This document shows, piece after piece, positions 15,991 through 24,600 of a stretch of DNA of 64,000 nt. The notes below the pieces were generated by a model that ran no database searches, was not told the DNA's origin, and worked only from the letters and a program-made list of their open reading frames with translations. Origin of the DNA: Gryllotalpicola protaetiae (GTDB lineage Bacteria > Actinomycetota > Actinomycetes > Actinomycetales > Microbacteriaceae); assembly GCF_003627055.1 (NCBI RefSeq), contig NZ_CP032624.1:2108001-2172000 (forward strand), given 5' to 3'. Position 1 is the first letter of the stretch; every line of letters starts with the position of its first letter. Position numbers and translations under genes: made by a program.

Positions 15991-16707
15991 ATGGTTTCTT
16001 TGAACAACGCCGTCGTTCTCGTCACCGGCGCGAATGGCGGCCTCGGGCGAGAGTTCGTCGCCCAAGCGCTGCAGCGAGGGGCTGCCAAGGTCTATGCCAC
16101 CGCGCGGACTCCGCAGGAGTGGAGAGATCCGCGAGTGGTCGCCTTGAGGTTGGACGTGACTGACTCCGAGTCGATTGCCGCGGCAGCGGCCGAGGCAGCT
16201 GACACCACCGTCGTGGTGAACAACGCCGGGATCTACCGCCTGGAGGACCATCTCATCTCCTCTACGACGGAAGAGATTCGGGCGATGTTCGAGACCAACT
16301 TCTTCGGTCCCGTCGAGGTGGTGCGCCGCTTCGCTCCGGTGCTGGCGCGCAACGGCGGTGGTGCTGTCCTAGACGTTCATTCCGTGCTGAGCTGGATCGG
16401 CCTGGCGGGCTCGTACAGTGCGGCGAAGGCGGCACTGTGGTCGGCGACCAACTCGTTCCGCCTGGAGCTGGCCGGCCAGGGCACCCATGTGACCGGACTC
16501 CACGTCGGATACATCGACACGCCGATGATCGCCGCCGTCGACGCCCCCAAGAACGACCCGGCCGACGTCGTCAAGGCAGCGCTGGATGGCGTCGAGGCTG
16601 AGGAGTACGAGGTACTTGCTGATGAGCTGACCGTCAACGTCAAGGCTGGGCTGTCCGCCCGAATCGAGGATCTCTACTCGGAGCTTGCGGCCACTCGCGC
16701 CAACTAG
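15991..16707 (+). CDS. SDR-family oxidoreductase
   Basis: A 238-residue classical SDR with TGANGGLG, NNAG (about residue 75), catalytic Ser in VHSVLSW and SYSAAKAA as the Tyr/Lys site. It is the nearest relative in the window of the SDR at 13102. It probably uses NADPH on a small carbonyl compound. ATG 15991 is preceded by GAAAGAGG. Its 3' end faces the convergent hxlR gene with only 3 bp between them, and its promoter holds a set-1 repeat, so it belongs to the proposed HxlR-controlled set. Confidence 0.85.
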   Translation: MVSLNNAVVLVTGANGGLGREFVAQALQRGAAKVYATARTPQEWRDPRVVALRLDVTDSESIAAAAAEAADTTVVVNNAGIYRLEDHLISSTTEEIRAMFETNFFGPVEVVRRFAPVLARNGGGAVLDVHSVLSWIGLAGSYSAAKAALWSATNSFRLELAGQGTHVTGLHVGYIDTPMIAAVDAPKNDPADVVKAALDGVEAEEYEVLADELTVNVKAGLSARIEDLYSELAATRAN

Positions 16708-16710
16708 CAG

Positions 16711-17235
16711 CTAAGCGCCATCGCGGTGCCGGGCCGGCGTCTCTTCTCCAGAGAGCGCCGACCCGGCTGGCGAAGGCGCGAACACCAGCGGGGAGTCCCC
16801 CGAGACCTCCCTGTTCGGCTCCACGAGCCCGAGAGCCACCGCCGCGCCAGTGCCGGCGTCGAGGACCGTCACAGGCCACTGGCCGGCAAGCATCTGCTCG
16901 GACCCCCATACCGCCAGGGCGAGCACCACGGGCAGCAGCGCCTCGCCGCGGGCGGTGAGCACGTACTCCTCCCGCCCCCGGCTCCCGGGCTCCCGATACG
17001 GCCTCGTGGCCAGGATCTGGGCCTGGACGAGCTCATGGAGGCGTGAGGCCACGACCGAGCCGGTGAGGCCTGTTCGACCGACGAAATCGTGGAACCGGGT
17101 CGTCCCATAGTGAGCCTCCCGGATGATCAGCATCGTCGGCCTTGTTCCGATGACGCTCACCGCCGCGTCGATCGGGCATCCCTCGTGGCGCCATGCGCCA
17201 TCGGGCTCCAGCCGCTCGTCGATGTGGATCGTCAT
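16711..17235 (-). CDS. HxlR-family winged-helix regulator with N-terminal cysteine
   Basis: A 174-residue HxlR/MarR-like DNA-binding protein. The HxlR winged helix spans about residues 17-110 (IGTRPTMLIIREA, RFHDFVGRTGLTGSVVASRL, YREPGSRGREEY). Cys20 (HEGCPIDAA) sits at the place where redox-sensing relatives such as YodB and HypR have theirs. A tail of about 65 residues follows. The ATG appears leaderless: a TAGCGT box ends 6 bases upstream and a half-conserved set-1 repeat lies directly before it, which fits autoregulation. It is divergent from a crotonase gene. Confidence 0.85.
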   Translation of the reverse strand: MTIHIDERLEPDGAWRHEGCPIDAAVSVIGTRPTMLIIREAHYGTTRFHDFVGRTGLTGSVVASRLHELVQAQILATRPYREPGSRGREEYVLTARGEALLPVVLALAVWGSEQMLAGQWPVTVLDAGTGAAVALGLVEPNREVSGDSPLVFAPSPAGSALSGEETPARHRDGA

Positions 17236-17249
17236 ATCCCGACGCTATC

Positions 17250-17272
17250 GTGGATATTGAAATGCAAGTCAG
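17250..17272. promoter_or_regulatory. Set-1 half site before hxlR
   Basis: The right arm AAGTCAG with the conserved GC before it is intact; the left arm (GTGGATA) matches poorly. It ends 2 bp from the TAGCGT -10 box of the leftward hxlR gene, the same placement as in the other set-1 promoters. Confidence 0.4.
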
Positions 17273-17300
17273 GCCGGCGCGCCCAGAATCTTTTGTTACG

Positions 17301-17323
17301 CTAGCTTGCGTTTTGATAGTCAG
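17301..17323. promoter_or_regulatory. Set-1 inverted repeat before crotonase gene
   Basis: CTAGCTT-N9-TAGTCAG matches the family at 6 of 7 left and 6 of 7 right positions. A TATTTA -10 box (17325-17330) follows at 1 bp, so a protein bound here would overlap the -35 region of the crotonase promoter. Confidence 0.6.
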
Positions 17324-17340
17324 CTATTTAGGCTGTGCCC

Positions 17341-18204
17341 ATGTCATTCCTCAACTCCTTCCGCCCCGAGCAGTTCCGGCTCACGGCTGAGTCCGACACG
17401 TTCTGGCGCGTCACATTCACGAACCCCCCGGTGAACGTCATCGGTCCCGCAATGATCCGCGAGCTCAAGGAGCTCCTGACCGAACTCGAGACCGACCCGG
17501 GCGTGAACGTCGTCGTCTTCGACAGCGACAACCCCGACTACTACCTCGCCCACTACGACCTCGTGGCGAACCCGGCCGAGGCCGAATCTCTGCCCAGTCC
17601 CACCGGCTTCGCGGCCTGGCCGGACGTCCTGGTGCGCCTCAGCAAGATCCCGGCGGTCACGATCAGCGCCATCCGTGGGATTGCTCGCGGCGCCGGGAGC
17701 GAGTTCGTACTCGCCACCGACATCCGCTTCGCCAGCCGGGAGAAGGCGATCCTCGGCCAGATGGAGGTCGGCTTCAGCGCCCTGCCGGGCGGGGGAGCGC
17801 AGGCCCGGCTCAGCCCACTGGTCGGCCGGGCCCGCAGCTTCGAGATCCTCCTGAGCGGGTCGGACTTCGACGGGGACCTCGCCGAGCGATACGGCTACGT
17901 GAACCGGGCCGTTCCCGATGCGTCGTTCACGCAGTTCGTCACAGACTGGGCGACCCGCGTCTCGAAGTGGGACCCCCGCGTCATCCGCGAGATTAAGGCG
18001 GCCGTCAACGCGGTCACACTGCCCGCGGACGCCCTGTTCCCGCCCCAGTCTGACGCGTTCTGGGCAGCGGCCGCCCAGCCTCGCTTCCAGGCGGTAAAGG
18101 ATGCCCTGGTCGCCCAGGGCCTCCAGCAGATCAGCGACATCGAGCTCAACCTCGGCGACCAGATCGCCGAGGTCGCCGAGAAGGCGTTTGCGGAGATCCA
18201 GTAA
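17341..18204 (+). CDS. Enoyl-CoA hydratase/isomerase (crotonase) family protein
   Basis: A 287-residue crotonase-fold protein. Both acidic residues that matter in enoyl-CoA hydratase are kept: Glu in ARGAGSEFVLATDIRFAS and Glu in LGQMEVGF, followed by PGGGAQARLSPLVG. The substrate may be a CoA thioester, but the sequence DSDNPDYYLAHYDL and the C-terminus differ from beta-oxidation enzymes and match a clade often linked to HxlR regulators. ATG 17341 (or GTG 17335) lies only a few bases after the -10, so the transcript is nearly leaderless. Paralogue of 25147-25992. Confidence 0.8.
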   Translation: MSFLNSFRPEQFRLTAESDTFWRVTFTNPPVNVIGPAMIRELKELLTELETDPGVNVVVFDSDNPDYYLAHYDLVANPAEAESLPSPTGFAAWPDVLVRLSKIPAVTISAIRGIARGAGSEFVLATDIRFASREKAILGQMEVGFSALPGGGAQARLSPLVGRARSFEILLSGSDFDGDLAERYGYVNRAVPDASFTQFVTDWATRVSKWDPRVIREIKAAVNAVTLPADALFPPQSDAFWAAAAQPRFQAVKDALVAQGLQQISDIELNLGDQIAEVAEKAFAEIQ

Positions 18205-18206
18205 CA

Positions 18207-18235
18207 GCGGGGCGGGGTCGAAAGGCCCCGCCCGC
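18207..18235 (+). terminator. Hairpin between crotonase and MFS genes
   Basis: A GGGCGGGG/CCCCGCCC stem with an 8-nt loop begins 3 bp after the crotonase stop. It may end or attenuate transcription before the MFS gene, whose start is 25 bp further on. Confidence 0.5.
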
Positions 18236-18259
18236 AACCGACCCTCGAAGGACCAGAAC

Positions 18260-19510
18260 GTGAGCTCCCACTCGACCTTGACCGGCACAACAGGACGTGA
18301 AGACCCGGCTCCGGCCGCGCAATACAGGAGCGGGCGACGCGCTCTGGCGTTCGTCGGCATGTCATGGGTATCGATCGCGTTCGTCGCGGCATCCGCGGCA
18401 CCGTCGCCGTTGTACGTCCTCTACCAGGCCGAGTGGCACTTCAGCTCATGGCTGCTCACGTTGGCGTTCTCCGTCTACGCGTTCACGCTCCTGATCGCGT
18501 TGCTCTTCGCGGGCTCGCTGTCCGACTACCTGGGCCGCCGACCCGTTCTTCTCGGCGCGATCACTCTGGAGCTGATCGCACTCGCAGGCCTCCTGTGGGC
18601 CGGAGACGTCGAATGGGTGATCCTCGCTCGCGCCCTCCAAGGCTTCGCGACCGGCGTTGCCACCGCCTCAGTATCGGCCGCGCTCACCGACTTGTCACCC
18701 CCTAGCAACCGACAGCTCGGCGCAACCGTCGCAAGCGTCACCCCGCTGGCGGGCCTGACCGTTGGTGCCCTCACAGCCGGAATCGTGATTCAGGCGACGC
18801 AGACACCGATCCGCAACGTATTCGCCGGGCTGATCGTCGCACTTGTCGTCGGCGGAGCATTTGTGCTCGTGTCGCCAGAAACAGTTGGCTACAGCCGTGG
18901 CGCGGCAGCGAGCATCGTCCCTCGGCTCGCCATCCCCCGCGCCTCGAGGCCGGCATTCATCGCCAGCTCATTCCTGAACGTCGCCGTGTGGCTGACGACG
19001 TCATTCGTCCTCGGGCTGCTCCCGCAGATCGACCGGACCGCCTTTGGCGTCAGCAGCGGGCTTGCCAACGGCGGCATCGTGGCGCTGCTGACCGCATCCG
19101 GTGCGACGGCCGTCGTGGTCTCGCGCAACCTCGCGCCTCGTCGCAGCGCATTAGTGGCCGCAACGGCCCTCGCCTCCGGGGCGGTCATCGACGCAATTGC
19201 GATCTTCAGTGGGCATCTGGGCCTCTTCATCGCGGGCTCGGTGGTCGCGGGCGCCGGCGTTGGCGTCGGCTTCGGGGGGTACATTCGCCTTGTCATGCAG
19301 ACCGCTGATGCTAGACACCGGAGCGGCCTGTTCTCCGCGATGTATGTGGTGAGCTATCTCACCTTCGGGCTGCCCGTTATCGTCGCGGGCCTCCTGGCCA
19401 GCACGTTCACAACGCCGGCGGTCGCCATCGCCTATTGCGCGCTGACAGTGGTCTTCTCCGCGCTCGGCCTCGTATCCATTAATAGGTACTCGCAACGCCG
19501 TCGGGCGTGA
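18260..19510 (+). CDS. MFS transporter
   Basis: A 416-residue 12-helix transporter of the DHA1 type: loop motif SDYLGRRPVLLGA between helices 2 and 3, ARALQGFATGVATA in helix 4 and a GLFSAMYVVSYLTFGLP helix near the end. It is related to the MFS protein at 53600-54859, which has the same SDYxGRRPVLxGA and SYLxFGxP elements. GTG 18260 has GAAGGA upstream and leaves a 35-residue cytosolic N-terminus. Following the crotonase gene, it may export the product or the toxic substrate handled there. Confidence 0.8.
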   Translation: MSSHSTLTGTTGREDPAPAAQYRSGRRALAFVGMSWVSIAFVAASAAPSPLYVLYQAEWHFSSWLLTLAFSVYAFTLLIALLFAGSLSDYLGRRPVLLGAITLELIALAGLLWAGDVEWVILARALQGFATGVATASVSAALTDLSPPSNRQLGATVASVTPLAGLTVGALTAGIVIQATQTPIRNVFAGLIVALVVGGAFVLVSPETVGYSRGAAASIVPRLAIPRASRPAFIASSFLNVAVWLTTSFVLGLLPQIDRTAFGVSSGLANGGIVALLTASGATAVVVSRNLAPRRSALVAATALASGAVIDAIAIFSGHLGLFIAGSVVAGAGVGVGFGGYIRLVMQTADARHRSGLFSAMYVVSYLTFGLPVIVAGLLASTFTTPAVAIAYCALTVVFSALGLVSINRYSQRRRA

Positions 19511-20730
19511 AACCCATGAGCGATCGCCATGCGCTTCGCGAGGGAACGCCAGACCCTGAGCGCGTGACGTATGTCGAGCTGTTCTTCGACCTCGTTTTCG
19601 CCTTCGCCATCACACAGGTCTCCGGCGTCCTCGGCCCCCACCCGATGCCAGAGCACCTCGCCGAGGCGCTCGTGATCACCCTGGCGGTCTGGTGGGTGTG
19701 GGTGTACACCACATGGGCGACGAACTGGCTGAACCCCGACCGGCGGCCGATCCTGTGGCTGCTGCTCATCCTCACCGCGATTGGTCTGGTCATCAGCGAA
19801 GCGATCCCCGAGGCATTCAACTCGAAGGCGCCGCTGTTCGTCGCGGGCTATCTTGCCTTCGGGGCTGTGCGCACCGTGGGGGTGATCGCAGCGACACGGC
19901 GGAGGGCCCCTGAGATCGCGCGCGGACAGCTGCGGATCCTCGCCTGGAGCGGGGCAGCCGCTGTCGCCTGGATCTCTGGGGCGCTGGCGCCCGACGAGCG
20001 CGGGCGCCTCCTCCTGTGGGCGCTTGCGGTACTTCTCGAGTACACCGGCCCCGCGTCGTTGTTCTGGGTCCCCGGCCGCGGGCGGTCCGGATGGGATTCG
20101 TGGAAGATCCGCGGCGGTCACTTCTCGGAGCGATCGGCCCTCTTCGTCATCATCGTCCTCGGCGAGTCGATCCTGGTCATCGGCCGAGCTCTCAGCGAAG
20201 AGCGCGCCGGTGCCGGCGTCGTGTCGGCCGCGTTCTGTGCTTTCGCCAGTGCCGTTCTAATGTGGTTCCTCTATTTCGCGCACGGTCAGGAATATGGGCG
20301 TCGATTCATCTCGGCCCGCCCGGTGACGGGCCCCGTCGCTCGGGTGTCGTACACGTACCTTCACGCGGTCCTGGTCGTCGGGCTCGTCTTCGCGACGCAC
20401 GGGTCGGAGCTCGCACTAGAGGCACCACGGGAGCCCGCGGACGCGATGTTCGACCTGCTCATGGTCGGAGGGACGGCCTTATATCTGCTCGGACTGCTGT
20501 CGTTCAAGGCGTCAGTTGGAGTGCGACTGCGCTCGGTCCCGGGTCACATCGTTGGCGCATTCCTGCTGCTGCCTGTCCTGCTCATCGCCGCTCTCGGATC
20601 CACCAAACCGAGCCGCCTTACGCTCGCGGTGAGCGTGACTGCGATCCTCGGCGCCGTCGTTGCCGCTGACGAGTACTTCTGGGTGCAGCGACAACGCCCC
20701 AGCCGAGAGACGACTACGGAGCATGGATAG
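19507..20730 (+). CDS. ltrA: Low-temperature-requirement A (LtrA) family membrane protein
   Basis: A 407-residue membrane protein with about 11 hydrophobic helices and the LtrA hallmarks YVELFFDLVFAFAITQVS near the N-terminus, W-V-W-V-Y-T-TWATNW, and GHFSERSALFVIIVLGESIL in the middle. The family was named from a Listeria cold-growth gene; its transport or sensing function is unproven. The start overlaps the MFS stop by 4 bp (ATGA), indicating translational coupling with the exporter. Confidence 0.85.
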   Translation: MKPMSDRHALREGTPDPERVTYVELFFDLVFAFAITQVSGVLGPHPMPEHLAEALVITLAVWWVWVYTTWATNWLNPDRRPILWLLLILTAIGLVISEAIPEAFNSKAPLFVAGYLAFGAVRTVGVIAATRRRAPEIARGQLRILAWSGAAAVAWISGALAPDERGRLLLWALAVLLEYTGPASLFWVPGRGRSGWDSWKIRGGHFSERSALFVIIVLGESILVIGRALSEERAGAGVVSAAFCAFASAVLMWFLYFAHGQEYGRRFISARPVTGPVARVSYTYLHAVLVVGLVFATHGSELALEAPREPADAMFDLLMVGGTALYLLGLLSFKASVGVRLRSVPGHIVGAFLLLPVLLIAALGSTKPSRLTLAVSVTAILGAVVAADEYFWVQRQRPSRETTTEHG

Positions 20731-20785
20731 CCGTGCACACTCGGGTGGCATCAGGTTGGCAGAGGCTTCGGGAGTTTCCGGGCGA

Positions 20786-21238
20786 TCACCATGTCCCGGC
20801 AACTTGGTGCACTGCGACGTTGAGACGGTTCCAGACGTTGATGCTTGCAATGGTGACGAGGAGGCCGGCGAGCTCGGACTCAGTGAAATTGTCGGCTGCC
20901 GCCTGCCAGATGGAGTCAGGCACGGGGTCGGGGCGGTCGCTGAGGCGCGTGACGGCCTCGGAGAGCGCGAGCGCAGCGCGCTCCGCACCGGTGAAATGCG
21001 GTGCATCCCGCCAGGCGGCGACAGCGAATATCCGGTCATCGCTTTCACCGGCGTTCTTCAGCCTCGTTGAGTGGTCAAGTACGCAGAAACTGCAGCCATT
21101 GACCTGGCTTGCGCGCAGGCTCACAAGCTCTCTGAGCTGCGATGAGAGGCCGGCGTTCTCGGCAGACATTGACAGCGCCTGTAACGCCTTGAGGGCACCC
21201 GGCAACGTCGCCACGGGATGCTTGATTCGGGGTTCCAT
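20786..21238 (-). CDS. Carboxymuconolactone decarboxylase/AhpD-like protein
   Basis: A 150-residue all-helical protein with the AhpD redox signature NGCSFCVLDHS (CxxC followed by His) and the C-terminal IASINVWNRLNVA. Such proteins reduce peroxides or act as thiol relays. In actinobacteria a CMD-family protein is often encoded beside a SigJ-type ECF sigma factor, exactly as here with the divergent gene at 21325. A perfect palindrome lies in the shared promoter region. Confidence 0.85.
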   Translation of the reverse strand: MEPRIKHPVATLPGALKALQALSMSAENAGLSSQLRELVSLRASQVNGCSFCVLDHSTRLKNAGESDDRIFAVAAWRDAPHFTGAERAALALSEAVTRLSDRPDPVPDSIWQAAADNFTESELAGLLVTIASINVWNRLNVAVHQVAGTW

Positions 21239-21282
21239 GAGATTCGCGTCCTTTTGTTTTCGTCACACCCACGGTTTGCCGG

Positions 21283-21301
21283 GGGTCATTACGTATGACC
21301 C
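21283..21301. promoter_or_regulatory. Perfect palindrome between CMD and sigJ genes
   Basis: GGGTCAT-N5-ATGACCC: 7-bp arms, spacer TACGT, located 24 bp upstream of the sigJ ATG and 45 bp upstream of the divergent CMD start. It is unlike the other operator families in this window and may bind a separate regulator of this pair. Confidence 0.55.
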
Positions 21302-21324
21302 GCCATTGCAAGGAGATGTGACCG

Positions 21325-22194
21325 ATGACAGAGACATTCCTCTCTGACCAGTTCAGACAGCACCGGAAACGATTGCACGGCATCGCCTATCGGATGCTCG
21401 GCACCGCATCGGACGCGGACGATGCCGTACAGGAGACTTGGCTCAGGCTCGACAGCTCCGATGTGGCCTCGATCGACAACTTAGCCGGCTGGCTCACGAC
21501 CGTGACCGCTCGGATATGCCTGAACATGCTGCGCTCGCGCGCAGCGCGGAGGGAAGAATCATTGGACGCCCACATTCCTGATCCGATCTTGCAAAGGGCG
21601 ACGGCGAGCGATCCTGAAGGTGAGGCAGTCCTCGCGGATTCTGTGGGACTTGCACTGCTCCTCGTCCTCGATACGTTGACCCCGGCTGAGCGACTTGCCT
21701 TTGTGCTTCACGACGTATTCGCTGTCCCCTTCGACGAGCTCGCCGCGTTGCTCGACCGAACGCCGGATGCGACACGCCAGCTCGCAAGCCGAGCCCGTCG
21801 CCGCGTACGGGTGGCGACCGTCCCAGATTCCGATCGTGGCCGTCAGCGGGAGGTCGTCGAGGCCTTCTTCGCTGCCGCGCGCGGAGGCGACATCGGGCCG
21901 CTTCTGGCGGTCCTCGACCCTGAGGCGGTAATGCGCGTAGACGGAGGACCGACGCTCCCCTCGGGGGTTACACGCGGCGCGAACGTGATTGCTCGACGGG
22001 CCATGATGTTCGCCCGGCCAGACGCAGTCCTGGTACCGGTCCTCGCGACCGGTAGCCCCGCTGTCGTCGTCGTTGTGGGCGGCGAGGTCAGGTCGATCAT
22101 GAGCTTTACCGTGATGCAAGGCAGGATCACCGCTATCGACGCGCTCAACGACCCGGACCGCATCCGGCATGTCGATCTCTCCGAGCTAGCGTGA
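21325..22194 (+). CDS. sigJ: ECF sigma factor, SigJ type (ECF41-like)
   Basis: A 289-residue sigma factor. Region 2 is clear (AYRMLGTASDADDAVQETWLR), region 4 follows (PAERLAFVLHDVFAVPFDEL), and residues 175-289 form the SnoaL/NTF2-like C-terminal domain typical of SigJ/ECF41, which replaces a conventional anti-sigma factor. Near its end ALNDPDR carries the DPDK-like motif of the family in modified form. ECF41 factors usually control an adjacent COE, CMD or oxidoreductase gene; here the divergent AhpD-like gene is the obvious target. SD AAGGAG precedes ATG 21325. Confidence 0.9.
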   Translation: MTETFLSDQFRQHRKRLHGIAYRMLGTASDADDAVQETWLRLDSSDVASIDNLAGWLTTVTARICLNMLRSRAARREESLDAHIPDPILQRATASDPEGEAVLADSVGLALLLVLDTLTPAERLAFVLHDVFAVPFDELAALLDRTPDATRQLASRARRRVRVATVPDSDRGRQREVVEAFFAAARGGDIGPLLAVLDPEAVMRVDGGPTLPSGVTRGANVIARRAMMFARPDAVLVPVLATGSPAVVVVVGGEVRSIMSFTVMQGRITAIDALNDPDRIRHVDLSELA

Positions 22195-22305
22195 CGGAGA
22201 TGACCCACGATGGCCCGAACAGACCGACGTCGTGCTGCATCGTGCCTCGTTGCACGGACGTCGTACCGCGTCGAAACCGTACATCACACCCGGTCGGCTA
22301 AGCAG

Positions 22306-23148
22306 ATGAGGCACGGCGAGAGTCTCCCACCGGACGAAGTGATTGAGGTACCGCCGTCCTCGCCGCCGCGCTCAGTGTTGGACGCGTTCGGCCTTGTGGA
22401 GCCACCACGGCTGCTTTCGGGCGGTCAGGGCGCCTCATGGCTCTCAGGCGGTCTCGTTCTCAAGCCGGAGAGCGGTGCGATTCACGACTGGTTTGCGACA
22501 GTCGCTTCGACGATCAGTCCCCAGGGTTTCCGCCTCGCCACCCCCTTGCAGTCAGGCTTCGGCACATGGAGCGTCGACGGCTGGTCAGCAACCACCTGGC
22601 TCCCTGGCAGCCCGCCTGACCTGTCGACGTCGATGGGATGGGCAACGGTTCTCGCAGCTGGACGGGCATTCCACGCGAGCACCAGTTCTTTGTCGCGGCC
22701 GTCTGTCTTGTCCACCCGGACGGATCGCTGGGCCGCTGCCGATCGGATGGCATGGGGCGAGCAGAACGGGGAGCTGCGCCCCGAGTTTGCAGATGTCGCT
22801 CGGCGACTCGGCCCTCTACTGATGCCTCTCGGCGAGCCGCAGATCGTGCACGGGGATCTTACGCTCAACGTCCTGCTCGAGCCGGGTCTGGCCCCGGCGA
22901 TCATTGACGTCTCGCCGTATTGGCGCCCGACCGCGTATGCCGAGGGGGTCATCGTCGCCGACGCGTTGTGCTGGCACGGAGCAGACCGCTCACTCGTTGA
23001 GCAGCTCGGCGTCCCCGCCCCGGCCATCGCACGTGCGCTGCTGTTTCGGATGCTCACCACCGCTCAGTCTCCTGAGCGGGCCGTGACCGGTTCGCTCAGC
23101 GACGAACTCCAGCGTTACGAGCGCGCCGCGACAGTGCTGGGCACTTGA
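22306..23148 (+). CDS. Aminoglycoside-phosphotransferase-like protein (actinobacterial TIGR02569 type)
   Basis: A 280-residue kinase-fold protein. The N-lobe has LLSGGQGASWLSGGLVLKPE, with the Lys expected to bind ATP, and GFRLATPLQSGFGTWSVDGW; the C-lobe has VHGDLTLNVLLEP and a downstream IIDVSPYW in place of the more usual D-F/W. This arrangement matches a small actinobacterial family of unknown substrate. An upstream GTG-led extension to 22210 is Arg-rich and unlikely. No metal-binding Asp directly follows IID as in true antibiotic kinases, so resistance should not be inferred. Confidence 0.65.
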   Translation: MRHGESLPPDEVIEVPPSSPPRSVLDAFGLVEPPRLLSGGQGASWLSGGLVLKPESGAIHDWFATVASTISPQGFRLATPLQSGFGTWSVDGWSATTWLPGSPPDLSTSMGWATVLAAGRAFHASTSSLSRPSVLSTRTDRWAAADRMAWGEQNGELRPEFADVARRLGPLLMPLGEPQIVHGDLTLNVLLEPGLAPAIIDVSPYWRPTAYAEGVIVADALCWHGADRSLVEQLGVPAPAIARALLFRMLTTAQSPERAVTGSLSDELQRYERAATVLGT

Positions 23149-23312
23149 TTCAGCAGGAACTCTGTGCCCTGGATCGCGCTTGTGCCCGGTCGCCGACGGG
23201 GCTTCAACGGTCGGAAACACGCGCCTCGTGTTGGCGTGCTCGCTTCTCTGTGACGAGGCCGCCCCCCCAGGCCGTCGGTTGTCTTGTGCTTTCGTGTCCG
23301 ACTATAGATATA

Positions 23313-23331
23313 CATATATAATAAATATATG
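23313..23331. promoter_or_regulatory. AT-rich leaderless promoter and palindrome before SDR-marR
   Basis: Positions 23300-23331 are almost pure A/T in a high-GC setting. A perfect TATAAT (23317-23322) ends 6 bases before the ATG, so the transcript is probably leaderless. The palindrome CATATA-N7-TATATG spans the -10 and the start codon and is a good candidate for binding by the MarR protein encoded downstream. Confidence 0.6.
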
Positions 23332-24114
23332 AACGCAAGCAGTGTTGCCGGCGACCTCGAGAACGTACGTGCGTTCGTGACTGGGGGGTCGAGCGGTCTT
23401 GGTCGCGCGATGGCGCACGCCTTGGTACATGCAGGTGCTCGTGTGGCGGTGTCGAGCCGCTACGAGCAACGAGCTCGTGCCGCCGCCGATGAGCTTGGCC
23501 CTGGAGCGGTGGGCGTGCCTCTGGACGTGCAGGACGTCGAGTCGGTGTCGGCTGCCATCGATGCGGTCTACGAGACCCTCGGTGGTATCGATCTCTTGGT
23601 GAACAACGCCGGGATCGGAATGAGGTTTGTTAACCCACGCTTCATGACCGAGCCGCAGCCGTTCTGGAAGGTCTCCGATACCGGTTTTCGTGAGGTGGTC
23701 ACGACGAAGCTCGTCGGAACCTTCTTGGTCAGCCAGGCAGTTGTGCCACGCATGCTCGCTGACGGCTCCGGGAGGATAGTCACAGTCTCGATGAGCGAGA
23801 CCACAATGACTCGCCGCGGCTTTGCCCCGTATGGACCGTCCGGGGCGGCCGTCGAAGCTCTCGCAAGAGTGATGGCCGCCGACCTTGAGGGCACCCCACT
23901 CACGGCAAACATCCTCTTGCCAGGAGGGGCGACAGCGACGGGCATGGTGCCCGATGAAATTGACGAGGAGGCACGCGCTCGGCTGTTGGACCCGGCAATC
24001 ATGGGGCCCCCGATCGTCTGGCTCGCCTCCGCCGCGGCCGCGGGCGTCCACGACGAGCGCATCGTCGCGCGCAGCTTCGCCGCGTGGTTGAACGCTCGCG
24101 GGCAAAAGGCCTAA
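23329..24114 (+). CDS. SDR-family protein with altered catalytic Lys
   Basis: A 261-residue Rossmann-fold protein with TGGSSGLGRAMA, NNAG and VSMSETT (Ser). At the active site it reads FAPYGPSGAAV: Tyr is kept but the Lys four residues later is Gly, so activity as a normal dehydrogenase is doubtful. There is also an insertion (RFMTEPQPFWKVSDTGF) before helix E. It sits behind an AT-rich leaderless promoter and its stop overlaps the marR start (TAATG), so the two form a self-regulated unit. Confidence 0.8.
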   Translation: MNASSVAGDLENVRAFVTGGSSGLGRAMAHALVHAGARVAVSSRYEQRARAAADELGPGAVGVPLDVQDVESVSAAIDAVYETLGGIDLLVNNAGIGMRFVNPRFMTEPQPFWKVSDTGFREVVTTKLVGTFLVSQAVVPRMLADGSGRIVTVSMSETTMTRRGFAPYGPSGAAVEALARVMAADLEGTPLTANILLPGGATATGMVPDEIDEEARARLLDPAIMGPPIVWLASAAAAGVHDERIVARSFAAWLNARGQKA

Positions 24115-24551
24115 TGGCTGGCGACGACGACGCTGCACTGACGCGGCGCGCCTGGCGAGCGATGTCCGAGCTCGCACTAGACCGTGAACGCAAAGTCGCG
24201 GCGGCTGAAGCCTTGGGGGTCAGTTGGACGCGGGTGCTCGCGCTACGGTGGCTCGCCCTAGGTCCGCAGACCCAGCGCGAACTCGCGGACCGCCTGAGCG
24301 CCGACCAGCCGTACGTCACATTGATGCTCGACGACCTCGAGAAGCTGGGGCTGCTCGAGCGCCGGCCCCACCCGACCGACCGCAGAGCCAAGATTGTGGA
24401 ATTGACCGATTCGGGCCGCGCGGCGGCGGCGCGAGCCGACGCGGTCCTTGACGAGCCGCCCGCAGAACTGATCGGCGCATCGCCTGCCGATCTAGAAGCA
24501 GTGCTTCGCGTACTGGATCGGCTCAGGCCCGCGAGACGCACCGCCCACTAG
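24114..24551 (+). CDS. MarR-family regulator
   Basis: A 145-residue winged-helix repressor: recognition region TQRELADRLSADQPYVTLML, the wing with RRPHPTDRRAKIVELTDSG, and dimer helices at both ends. MarR proteins release DNA on binding phenolic or oxidising compounds. Its ATG overlaps the stop of the SDR gene, and the AT-rich palindrome at 23313-23331 is the expected operator. The ATG at 24114 is preferred over upstream GTG 24084, which lies inside the SDR. Confidence 0.85.
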   Translation: MAGDDDAALTRRAWRAMSELALDRERKVAAAEALGVSWTRVLALRWLALGPQTQRELADRLSADQPYVTLMLDDLEKLGLLERRPHPTDRRAKIVELTDSGRAAAARADAVLDEPPAELIGASPADLEAVLRVLDRLRPARRTAH

Positions 24552-24600
24552 CGCGGCCCCGAGGCCGTCTGGGCGACACAAATCCCGTCTCCAAGGGCGG

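Noticed and set aside
22210-22305. N-terminal extension of the phosphotransferase-like protein
   Set aside because: Arg/Ser-rich and without family similarity; the conserved start region begins after ATG 22306.
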